Origin: Alisma plantago-aquatica
Lineage: Eukaryota > Streptophyta > Magnoliopsida > Alismatales > Alismataceae
Assembly: GCA_963693085.1 (NCBI GenBank)
Contig: OY856411.1
Span: 71,468,001 to 71,532,000, forward strand
Reading direction: 5' to 3'
Length of the DNA stretch: 64,000 bases
Shown here: positions 24,133 through 34,086 of the stretch, one piece after another
Position numbering within the stretch: the first letter of the stretch is position 1
How the letters are laid out: each line of letters starts with the position of its first letter
Made by a program: the position numbers and the translations under genes
The notes under the pieces: generated by a model
Seen by the model: the letters and a program-made list of their open reading frames with translations, nothing else
What the model was told of the DNA's origin: nothing
Databases searched by the model: none

Positions 24133-24933
24133 ATGGAGAGGTTCAAAAACTGGCTTTCGCCGATGTTGAAGGAAGATACCAATACGCAAATCAGGTTTGC
24201 CACGACCTGCTGGGTGATATGGAAGGCAAGAAATGAGCTGGTGTTTGACAATATTAGCACTCTGGTGAGCCGTCAAGTTATCCAGATAGCGGGTCTTCAG
24301 CATGCAACTTCACAAGCCTGGGATACTCAATCCCGGCTTCACCAGGAGGACACGACCCAAGACAGTGCCCAGGCTGTTCATGAAGAGGGTAGAGTTACAT
24401 GGATGAGTGATGCATCGGTTCATGGGAACTTGGCAGCTATAGCTGCTGTTGCGTATGACCTGAACGGTCACTGGATCGGTGGGTGTGCTAGAAAGATCAA
24501 GGTGAACTCCGTCCTTGAAGCTGAAGTCCGAGCTATTGAGCTCGCGGCTAATGTCAGTAGAGTTAACGGTCACAGCCGCATTACCTTTGCTACAGATAGT
24601 GCTATGGCCGTCAAAGCTTTGAGGAACCATGCAGACGATGCTCCTGCTATTAAACATTGGATAGCGAGAGCTCAGAAGTTCATGGATGGTATGGAGGATG
24701 TCGTGCTCAAGAATGTTAGTAGAACTAATCTCCATTTGGTGGATGGTCTAGCCAAGCACCATTTCAAAAACTATCAGGATGATCATATGTATATCGATCC
24801 TCCTCTCGACCCGGTGGGTCACCCCCTCCCCTTTCTTATATGTAATGGTAGGAGTCCTACCAAGTTTTCCTTTCCAGTAGGTATTCTATGTAATAATTTG
24901 ATTTTTCCTGCACGAGGAGAGCGGGATGAATAA
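24133..24933 (+). pseudogene. LINE RNase H domain, intact frame
   Basis: A 266-codon open frame starting MERFKNWLSP continues ORF2 after the frameshift. Residues 20-40 (FATTCWVIWKARNELVF) are the linker typical of plant LINE ORF2. Residues 90-210 are an RNase H domain with all four catalytic acids visible: D93 in WMSDAS, E131 in EAEVRAIELA, D155 in TDS and D204 in LVDGLAKH. It ends shortly before the poly-A. Plant L1 elements carry this extra RNase H to remove RNA from the cDNA hybrid. Alone and without a promoter it is unlikely to be expressed. Confidence 0.85.
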
Positions 24934-25886
24934 GATAATCTCCTGACTTCCCAAAAAAAAAGAATTATGCTTTCAACAAAAATATCTTGAGTATTTATTA
25001 TGACACAAAAATATTCCATACTCAAATTTGTACTCCAAGGACCCATGTGAAATCCTTAATTTGCCTTACTAGGATAAATTTGGATCCTAGGGCCAATGGC
25101 TCTTCTCTTGATTTCCAAAAGAATTCATACTATTAATCATTTCCTCAATTACAACATTAAACTTTTGAATATACATCATTCCTCAATTATAGGTTCCTTA
25201 TGATACCTTTGATGATTATGAATTCACTTACTTAATCTGTAGAACTCAACTAGGTATAGGGCTTAAACCATCAACTACAGTCATCGTGTTGCCTTCATAG
25301 TTCAACTTTATATTTCATCTTTTATTATCAAATTAAATATCAGGTTCCTAGACTTTTAGGATACTACAAAATTGTCCTGAGTGCGTAAAATACCTCTCTG
25401 CATTCTTTTTCCATAGAATACAAATATTATGAAAATTGAATAAACTTTATTGTAAACATAACTGTATCCCATATTGATGTCATCAATAACTTAATCATGT
25501 ACTTTCTAGGTTTCAAAGATCAGGGTGTGACAATACTACCCACCTTTTTGAAAATTTCATCCTCGAAATTCAGTTAAATTATAGGAGACTACCCCACCTT
25601 TGGGTTTTTCTTACCTCTTCATTAACTAATAGTCAACATATTAAGGTACAATTATGTTAAAAATTTGCATGAAAAGAGACATGTAGTGTATTTCATAAGA
25701 TATTTATGTGAGCATTAATCTTTATCTTGGTCTACTGATCAACTCATCCTTAGGGTTTGTAGAACCAAACTTGGCATTATACTTAGGGTAACTACCTCAA
25801 CCTTTTCATTACTATCTAACATTAGGTATAGTTGACCGTCTAATCTTAGGTCTTCCAGATACCTCCTACATTTTTAGATATAGATT

Positions 25887-26139
25887 AAGCACATAGCCAA
25901 ATATGTGAGATCCTGACATGCTATCTCTCATTAACCAAATAATATATGTGTCCCATACCACAAGGACCAGTAAGAAATGAGAGATGCATCAAAGTCTAGT
26001 GCTTATGACATTCAAGCACATAGCCAAATATGTGAGATCCTGACATGCTATCTCTCATTAACCAAATAATATATGTGTCCCATACCACAAGGACCAGTAA
26101 GAAATGAGAGATGCATCAAAGTCTAGTGCTTATGACATT
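25887..26139. repeat. perfect 127-bp tandem duplication
   Basis: The unit starting AAGCACATAGCC at 25887 is repeated at 26014 with no difference that I can see over 126 bp. The junction has 4 bp of shared sequence (AAGC). Lack of divergence implies a recent event or a collapsed/duplicated assembly join. Confidence 0.95.
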
Positions 26140-26398
26140 ACTTTTCAATTCTCAATTGGCTGGCCATAACCATTGAGAATGGAGAAGCAACGTCATTAGC
26201 TAGGGTTAGGTTGAAACTTGAGATCTAGAATAGGTAAACATATATTATAGACATCTCTATTTCTTCTAAGGTGAAAACTAGTAGTCATTCTAGGTCAATG
26301 TATCCTTCTATGGGAACCTATCCCTAAACCCTAATCTCTTATCTTCATCCTAGGGTGACTATGAGAATCATATTTGCCTAGTGGCCATTTACCAAACT

Positions 26399-26409
26399 GC
26401 TCTGATACT
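26399..26409 (-). other. primer binding site, tRNA-Met type
   Basis: The minus strand reads AGTATCAGAGC, a near match to TGGTATCAGAGC, four bases inside the 5' LTR end at 26414. It fixes the orientation of the 17.7-28.2 kb element. Confidence 0.7.
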
Positions 26410-26413
26410 ATAT

Positions 26414-28188
26414 TGTAACACCCTGATCTTTATATCACATGAGCGGAAGCATTTTTTTTACCAAAAATGTCGCAAACATGATTATCATTGCAATTAAAGT
26501 AAATGAAACACTTTTGCGTAAATTTGAAAATGATTCATACATAGTTCTTGTCAACAAAAAACTACATCACGTTCATCCATAAGATTATAATAATAAAAAA
26601 TGTCAGAACTCTGGATCGTCTAGGTAAATGGCACCCTACTAGGCTGAGCTTGAAATATCCTACTCCTTTGCTTGCCCTTTTTGTTCTTCAATTTCTCCAA
26701 AACCTACAGACATCACATCACCAGCCATGCATTGGGAAAATAACAGTCGTTACAATAAGTGGCATGAGAATTCTAAAATATACATTGCTATACAACTGAA
26801 ATTAGATATTATAAACATGAAACTAATATCAAACTCTGAGTAAAATCTGTAACATACTCTCTTATTACTTAATTTGAATTCTATCTTTCTACCTTATCTT
26901 TCTCTGGAGACATGTACCCTAGTACATGGATCTCAAGACCTGCACCACAGTGCATGGGTCATACTTATCTTATCTAATTCCCTCTCATCATACTTATGGA
27001 TGAGATTATGGTCATACTCTAGCCTAATGTATCTTTTACTGGTAATTTTTTTTTTCTAATTGTGGCCACCAATATACAATAAGTCCTCCTGAATTGGCAT
27101 ATCTATGTCCTAAATTGGTACCAAGGTACCGCTGTATTGGCACTACATGCCTTTGAATGACACCGAGGTGTCTCTGAATTGGTGTGGCTACACCCTGAAT
27201 TGGTGTCGCAACACCTCTGAATTGGAGTAAACTCTCCTCTGAATTGGCAACAGATGCCTCTGATTCATCCTGGGACTACTGGATGAGGACTTATCATATA
27301 ATGTCTTATGTGAAGGTTTTGACTTATCTATCTTTAGTCTAAATTAACTTAATTCTCAATATGAACTGAAGCTGAATACTGATTGCTTTACTAAATTTTG
27401 AATCTGAACTTATCTTATATTAAAACTGAACACCGATAACTGAACTTTTATGAAACGGATTTACTGAGTACTGAGCATGTACTGAATTTTGAATCTAAAT
27501 CTGACTCTTTTATTCTTAAGTGATAAATTGAATCTACAACTTAATGTGAATATGGATCTCAATTGCTTCACAATTGAGATTGGGTCTAAAACCCTTATCA
27601 TGTATCTTTATTCAAAATCCGGCTACTCACACCATGCGTAGTCTAAGTCTGAATCTAAATCTAATATTATTATTATTATCTGGATAAACCTTATTTTGAA
27701 TCTATAATTTGATAGTATAACTTCATTGATACTAAACATAACAACTGAGTCTCAAGGCTTAGGAAGGATGATCTTATCTGAATATATATACTAAGGATAC
27801 AAATAATAACTTTAATAAAGTATGTGAGAGTAATTTAAGCATAGAATATCTATAAACATACCATCTGACAAGATGATTCAATCTCTACAACAACTCATTA
27901 TAATAGATCTTGCCTTGAATCTTAATGTCTTCACATGAACTTATGTATTAAACCTTAAGTCTTACAGTAGGAATCTTATACAATTGTACCTTAAAACTTA
28001 AACATGACTTAATGCATCATAATCTTATATCTATCATCATAAACTAAAAGTACAATACACTCATAGTAGGGCCCTTATATTGAAAATATATCATGTCTTA
28101 ATACATTCAAATCCCACATTATACTTTACTTCTAGATGTTGCTCATTCTATGAATCTAATTAACTCCTTAGTTCTTAGATCTTTATAT
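26414..28188 (-). repeat. 5' LTR of the long-LTR element, truncated
   Basis: Begins (plus strand) TGTAACACCCTGATC and follows 17668-20870 closely, without the Pack-MULE. Matching stops at about 28188, where an Athila-like LTR remnant takes over. The promoter half of the LTR is therefore lost. Confidence 0.8.
27089..27266 (-). repeat. second copy of the mini-hairpin array
   Basis: Same eight units and spacers as 18341-18519. Unit 5 is GGTGTGGCTACACC (perfect 5-bp stem) where the left LTR has GGCATGGCTACGCC. Unit 6 is GGTGTCGCAACACC versus GGTATCACAACACC. Unit 1 changes GGCG/CGCC to GGCA/TGTCC. Units 2, 3 and 8 are identical. Confidence 0.8.
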
Positions 28189-28478
28189 ATAATTTAATCA
28201 TTTCTAAAATATCTTGTTTAATTTAATTTATCTTTCTTGAATCGTTAAGTTAGTTAATTAAACAAACCTTCAATCAATCATCCCTATTTATTACTTTTTT
28301 CTTAATTTGGTCATAAGTCCATTACATTTTGGATAACATGGTCCCTTGTATTTGATCCTAAATCTTTACTATGATAAGATTTGTCCTCTTGCTGGTGGTG
28401 ATTATTTCATGTTTCTATAGATAAAAACACATTGAACTTTCCCTAGGTAAATTTCTTTTGCAATAATCTACCACATCA
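28189..28478 (+). repeat. 3' end of the 5' LTR of Athila-like element 1
   Basis: Aligns with 33805-34086 (shared blocks TTTAATTTATCTTTCTTG, AAACCTTCAA, CCAATCATCC-like, TACCACATCA) and ends CCACATCA before the primer site. The rest of the LTR is missing at the junction with the long-LTR element. Confidence 0.65.
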
Positions 28479-28483
28479 AATTT

Positions 28484-28501
28484 TAGCTCCATTTCCAGGG
28501 A
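28484..28501 (+). other. decayed tRNA-Asp-type primer site
   Basis: TAGCTCCATTTCCAGGGA compares with the consensus TGGCGCCGTTGCCGGGGA. Most differences are G-to-A or G-to-T changes in former CG-rich positions. Confidence 0.55.
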
Positions 28502-28530
28502 CTAGGGGACTTTTTGGATGTTCAATCTAT

Positions 28531-30684
28531 TGGGATAAAGTTAAGATTTTTTTCTCAGTTTGTTATTGTATAGTTTGGTTTTGTATTTTTAGTTTTGTTT
28601 AATAATCTCTTAGTTTTTATTGTAATTTAGTTTGTTATTCAAATTTTTGGTTTTATTTTATTATTTTTAAGTTTGTATTGTAATTTAACTCCTTTTTTGT
28701 AATTTTTATTTTTTTAGTTTGGTTTCATACTTTTTTAATCTTAGAAATTTCCCTTTCTATTTTGTATTTGTGTAATTTATTTTTCTATTCTTTTGTAAAG
28801 AAAAACAACTTCATTCATTGAACAATTTTTCTCTTGATTTTGATACCCAAATCTCTCTATTTTCTATTACCGTATTTAAATGAAGTGGTAAAGACCACCC
28901 TACAATATAAAAGAGATGTGGCTTGTTATATCATGATAGGTGATACTTCCCCAAATTCGCTCCTTAAAAGAAGATACAAAGTGGACTGCAACCAACAATA
29001 TTTTGGGGGATACTGTGAGGATCATTTTATGAAGATGATTTTCCAAATGAGTCGGACGACATTCAGTAATATTTTGAGAGTTAAAGTGAAGTGCCTTAGT
29101 ATGAATATCAATATCCACCTAGCAGGGATCAAAGGATGGAGGACCTCTGGAAGATATTAGTGTACCAACAAGCAACACTAGTTTTGGAGAAGCATGGGGT
29201 GAAAGAATTAAGGTACAACTTGCCTATCTAAAAGAACAAATATTCCAACAACTTGAGGCTCCACCACACTTTGCTATTGTAGGCCAAGATCCATACAATT
29301 TTGATGATCAACCAATGTTATTTGAGTCTAGCCTGGAAGATGAACAACCAACTTTTATTGTGTATCTGCTATTTCTTATGATGGGTTCCAACACCAATAG
29401 GAGATATACTTTCCACCACCGCTTCACCTTTCTATCTCCTCTTCAGTTCTATTTTCTCATGTCGGTTGTTGATTACAATCGCAAGTTTAACATGGTACCT
29501 GATGGGTAGAAAATATAATAAGCATGTCAAAGTAGAGTTACCATATTTGTGTTGCCATATAACCCATTTAACATTCGAGGAAAGATGCACCTGGCTAGCA
29601 GGGGTCCTCAGTCGTGTTGTGTCAATCCCCCAGGCCATGCAAAACTTTCTTGTGATGGAAATCTGTTTTCAATCAGTGTACTATATGCAAACACCATACA
29701 TTGTGCATCCTGGATGTCTAATAAAAAATCATACCCTATGTGTCCTGGATGTCTATTGGGATAAAGTTAGGATTTTTTTGTCTTAGTTTGTTTTTTATAG
29801 CTTGGTTTTACATTTTTAGTTTTGTTTAACAATTTTTTATCTTTTATTGTAATTTTAGTTTGGTTTTTTAATTTTTAGTTTTATTTTGTAATTTTTTAGT
29901 TTGTTATGTGATTTAACTCTTTTTTTTGTAATTTTCAACTTGTGTCTTAGTTTGGTTTCATAATTTTTTATATTAGAAATTTCTCTTTCTATCTTATATT
30001 TGTGTAATTTGTTTTTTCTATTCTTTTGTAAAGAAAAAATACCATTCATTGGACAATTTTTCTCTTGATATTGATACCCAAATCTCTCTATTTTTAGGTA
30101 CCTTATTTAAAAGGAGTGGTTAACACCACAAACTATACAATATAGAAGATGTGGCTCATTGTATTGTGATATATGAGACTTCTCCCAATTCACATATAAA
30201 AGAAGATACAAAGTAGAGTGCAACCAACAATATTTTGGGGGATACCATGAGGACCCATTCTATGAAGATGATTTTTTAGACGATCTGGACTATAATAAGA
30301 AATATTATGAGAGTTATGGTCAAGTGCCTTACTATACATATCAATATCCACCTACCAAACATGAAAGGATGGAGGCCCTCTAGAAGATATTAGTTTACCA
30401 ACAAGTAATGCTAGTTGTGGAGAAGCCTGGGGTGAAAGAATGGAGGTACAACTTTCCCATATGAAAGAACTCATATTCCTATAGCTTGAGGCTCCACCAC
30501 TCTTTGCTATTGTAGGCCAGGATGCATATAGTTTTGATGATCAAACAATATCAGTTGAGTCTATCCTGGAAGCTGAACAACCTATTTTTATTGTATATCT
30601 GGTTGTTTTTTATGATTGGTTCCAAAACCAATAGGAGATATACTTTCCATTACCACTTCACGTTGATATCTCCTCTTCAGTTCT
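28531..30684 (+). repeat. 1226-bp tandem duplication of leader and gag-like region
   Basis: TGGGATAAAGTTA at 28531 recurs at 29757, and the two copies run parallel through a T-rich leader and a gag-like segment to about 29458 and 30684. The first unit has a further ~300 bp (29459-29756) not seen in the second. Divergence between units is considerable, so the duplication is old. Confidence 0.8.
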
Positions 30685-30780
30685 ATTTGCTACAAATCCC
30701 ATTAGGGAGTTGGTTGTGTTACACATGGAGAATTCAAAGGTACACATTGACATTATGAAGGACCCCACTATTTTTATTTA
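28834..30780 (+). pseudogene. gag-like remnants, two tandem copies
   Basis: Copy 1 (28834-29160) is a 108-codon frame. Copy 2 (about 30210-30370) reads QQYFGGYHEDPFYEDDF and YESYGQVPYYTYQYPP. This tyrosine/glutamine-rich style is seen also in the Athila ORF at the right edge of the window (QNYFGGYPQPPPRAQF). Both are broken. Assignment to gag or an ORF1-like product is tentative. Plus-strand frames within 29315-29786 continue copy 1 without a recognisable domain. Confidence 0.45.
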
Positions 30781-30796
30781 TATTGTTGTTGATTGA

Positions 30797-31147
30797 ATGG
30801 TAGACCAGGAGGTCGTACAAACACTTAACAATACCTTCCAAGACGATTTCATAAATAAGACAACTCTTGCTATGAAATCACTACATCTTCTACATGCAGT
30901 TATTGATGATAAGGTGAAGCGAGAGTCAGATCCTCCACATGACTTGGCAATGTTGACAACACCTCTTGAATATTTACTTAATTATACCTTAGAAACAGAA
31001 GAGGGCAGTTCACATCTAGTCTTCACATATGAGCAGATCCTAAAGCCAACGGAGAGGAACCACTCCTACTTTTTTCCTTTTCCTATAATCCACATACTGC
31101 TACTACATTACCTATACTGGAAGAGGAGTATTTGTGGATGTTGTTAG
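30797..31147 (+). pseudogene. short retroelement frame, function unknown
   Basis: A 116-codon frame starting MVDQEVVQTLNNTF. It contains an acidic middle but no motif I recognise. It follows the gag-like repeats and precedes a C/T-rich segment to 31440, so it is probably part of the same defective element. Confidence 0.35.
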
Positions 31148-34086
31148 ATGGTTTGAAGGGAGAAAGATACATCAATTTAAGCATCCACAAAGTCTATTTG
31201 AGTTACCATAACCACCTAATCACATTTTTCACCATGGAGCTCACATGCTCAAGGTGCCAGTCCCTATCCATATTCCCTTCACCTGGATCATCTTTGAGTT
31301 GTTGGGGCCTCCTAGATGAACATCGATGATTTCTTCCCCTGTGTGTTGGGTTTATTATTTTCTAAGGGAGGACCAAATTTATGTGCTTGGGGTGCAGGGT
31401 GGGTGGTATGTACTCCTTTCCACCCACACCTATCTCTATTATGATATTATTTTATTTCAATAATTTTTATCTTTGCATGTTTTCATTGTATTCAGTTTAC
31501 CTGAGTTTCATTTAGCCTAAAACAATTTTCCTTTTTGTTCATAGTTCTTGCAATGTTAGTTGAAGACATTATCTAGCCGACTTAATTTGCATTCATGTTT
31601 ACAATCCATATAGTGATTGTCATACAACATCCTTGTTAGAAATAAGTTCTTGATGTTAAGTATATTTATGAAAACATGCTAATGTTTGGAAATCACACTT
31701 TGTAGCCAATGAATATAAGTGTAGTTTTCCCTTGAATTGATAACAAGTCAGATGGGATAGATTGGAATCAAATGCAACATTTCTCCTTATGTATTAGCAT
31801 TACATTCTTGTAGAAATGTCTTAATATTGCATGTGACATGATGTGAATAAATTGTTGTGTAAGATTGTCCCTATGCTCTGAATTCTAGGATATGGGATGT
31901 ACAAGTTCAACCCTCGTCTACATTTCTTCTCTTACCAATAATACCCCACCATTCACCAAATAATAAAAAATGCATAAGGTTTTCAAAAATCTATGCTTGG
32001 TGAGACCCACTCTCCTTTTCCCTCTATAATTTATTCTTCCACATCCCTCTTTATGTAATAGGAACCTATAATAAAAAATAAAAAAAGATTTCAATGTCCA
32101 CAAAAGAAAAAAAGTGTAATATATGTATTCACACTATAAAAAGAAAATGCGAGTCGAATAGAGGAGAGATTCACAATTCGTCTTTCATACCCCCATTCAC
32201 TCTATTTTCCACCCAGGGGAAACAAAACAACCTTCGATATCCAGAATATTGTTCTTATGCAAAAATCTCATAGGAATTTGAGGGCTCATCTGAAACATCA
32301 AGAATATTGCATCTTGTTTACATCATAGACTTTTGTCATGAATGATGGTGTGCGAAGAGAAGTCGGGAAAAAGTATATAGGAAGTTTTTCTTATGTGATT
32401 TAAGGAATTCTAGGTTGCTTGGTCATGCTTGGTAGTAGGGATCGAAACATGATATCAATATTAGGCATGTGCATTGATTGAAAGTATTTATTTCTAGAGT
32501 GTTTTAAACTTTGTGTTACTAGAGGAAGAGCAACATTCAATCTTGAGGTTATGATCTATGTCTATTCATCATATTTTTTGGGTATTGGATTTAGTTTTGC
32601 ATATTTTACTAACATTTTACTTGAGATTTCACTATTTGTAGATTTTTAGTTGGTTATGTAATTTATTTGGTATTTCATCAATTTTTATGTTTAATTTGTA
32701 GGTTAATTCAAGGAGAGGATGAGAAGTCATGAACTCTTTTCTAATTTTCAATAAAGAAGTTGCAAGATTGATGCAAGAAGAGGAGAAGTCATAAACACTC
32801 TACACATTTTCACAAATAAGTCAAAACGTTAAATCCCCATTCCCCAAATCAATTAATTGGAAAGAGGATTATCAATGTGTATCCAGTGAGTAAAATGACT
32901 CTATATTTCACATCCTATGTTGAAATTGGACAACTCAATTAGGCTTGGATGCATAATTTTATTATATATGCAATGGGTATATTAAATAACCACTTTCATT
33001 CAGAGGAAAAATCCTTAAGTTGCTCTTTTTTGAGATTCACAGATCTATAAAAAAATGCTCACATCCGCTGGATTATGTTAGATCAACTTAAATGCTTGAG
33101 GCATGCTATTAAATCACCAAAGGGACATCTAGAGAGGGCATATTATTCCATACATTTCCCATATATAGACCTAGTCACCACTAAGGATATCCGGAGACAG
33201 AAGTTAAAGGGTTGACATGGAGATGCTCTCCTCTGTAGGACGTCAACAGAGATTCGATCCATCATATAGGGAGTTTTGATGACACAACTGAGCTTGTACT
33301 CTAGGATTCTACTTTCTCCATGAGATTCTTCTTCCACTTTTTATTTTGTATATTGGATATATGTAGAGAATAGTTCATTTTACTATGACATGGCGATTAA
33401 CCCTGTTTCCCGTATGGATAATCTTGCATTGTGAACCACTACTTGTTTGATCTATTAGATTTTTTTATTAATTATTTAATGTATATTTTATGAATTATCT
33501 ACCCATCTTGCATGTCTATTAAAATCCTAAACGTAGAGACATTGAAACCTAGGATTAGAATACCAATTAGTCATTGCTGAATCCTAAATATGAGCGTGCA
33601 ATGGTGTTCTCTAGGGTAAAAAATTCTAGATCCACATGTAATGAGACCTCGAGCCTATAGGGAAAAATGTTTTGGTGAGATTTTATAATATGAAAGGATA
33701 TATAATTCCATTAGCCCCAATAAAATAGTCAAATAAGTGAATTATGAAATGTGAGAAAGTAGATAACATAGACAATGGTGGTAAAACCCTTGGTCTTGGT
33801 AATTTTATCATTATTAAAAATTAATTCTTACTTTGTTTAATTTATCTTTCTTGTTTCATTTATAAAGTTAATTAAGCAAACCTTCAACCAATCATCCTTG
33901 TTAACTACTAGTTTTATTAGGCCATATATCCATTTTTTTATAATAACATTTTCCTTTGGGTTTGATAATGAAGCTGTACTGTAATATAATCCATCCACTT
34001 GTGTATGTGATTATTGCATGTTACTTTAGGTAAAAACGTAGGGACTTCTCCTGGGTGAACTTATTATGTGATAATGTACCACATCA
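31148..34086 (+). repeat. 3' untranslated region and 3' LTR of Athila-like element 1
   Basis: The right end (33805-34086, ending TACCACATCA) matches the left LTR remnant. The left end of the LTR is not resolved. A purine-rich stretch at 31364-31410 could be the polypurine tract. A TATA-like CTATAAAAAG lies at 32134-32143. No palindrome cluster precedes it. No coding sequence is recognisable. Confidence 0.5.

Larger units (their letters stand above)
23049..24960 (+). mobile_element. 5'-truncated plant L1 LINE
   Basis: The element begins inside the reverse-transcriptase domain (YLGVPLLHKK) and ends in a short poly-A run (24951-24961), so most of ORF2, all of ORF1 and the 5' UTR are missing. 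That is the usual outcome of target-primed reverse transcription. It lies in the U3 part of the long LTR, same strand as the window. A possible imperfect target duplication is CAAAATATCT (23039-23048) and CAAAAATATCT (about 24976-24986), but 15 bp separate the latter from the poly-A, so it is doubtful. Confidence 0.85.
17668..25532 (-). repeat. 3' LTR of the long-LTR element, interrupted twice
   Basis: The minus strand starts TGTCACACCCTGATC at 25532 after the polypurine tract. It ends at 17668 with ..GGGTGTTATA, where the usual ..TTACA has changed to ..TTATA. It aligns with 26414-28188 over 17668-20870 except for the Pack-MULE. The LINE sits in the U3 half. A minus-strand TATA box is at 22659-22671 and a GC-rich leader at 22230-22560. 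20350-22140 is LTR sequence with nothing else recognised. Confidence 0.75.
25533..26413 (-). other. short non-coding internal domain of the long-LTR element
   Basis: 881 bp between the two LTRs, with a primer site at its right end and a polypurine tract at its left end. It has no open frame resembling gag or pol. It contains a perfect 127-bp tandem duplication (25887-26139). Confidence 0.75.
17668..28188 (-). mobile_element. non-autonomous long-LTR gypsy-like element with nested insertions
   Basis: Two LTR copies (17668-25532 and 26414-28188) face the same way and enclose only 881 bp without coding sequence. On the minus strand the order is 5' LTR, primer site (GTATCAGAGC, 26409-26400), short internal domain, polypurine tract (AAAAAGGTGGGTAGTAT, about 25549-25533), 3' LTR. 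LTR ends TGTCACACC..GTGTTACA and the primer type resemble Del/Tekay elements. Without the Pack-MULE and the LINE the left LTR would be about 4.5 kb. Lack of gag-pol makes this a LARD-like parasite of autonomous relatives. The 5' LTR is cut at 28188 by an Athila-like element. Confidence 0.8.
28189..34086 (+). mobile_element. Athila-like gypsy element 1, defective
   Basis: A 290-bp LTR remnant (28189-28478) is followed by a decayed tRNA-Asp-type primer site. About 3 kb of T-rich leader and gag-like sequence comes next, then a 3' LTR whose last 260 bp (about 33826-34086) match the left remnant. No pol is recognisable, so the element is non-autonomous or internally deleted. Its leader and gag-like part is tandemly duplicated with a 1226-bp period. 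Confidence 0.65.

Noticed and set aside
23039..24986. CAAAATATCT / CAAAAATATCT as the LINE target duplication
   Set aside because: The right copy is separated from the poly-A tail by about 15 bp and the two differ by one base. TATCTCGGGGTC is also normal LINE coding sequence. It is kept only as a doubtful note.
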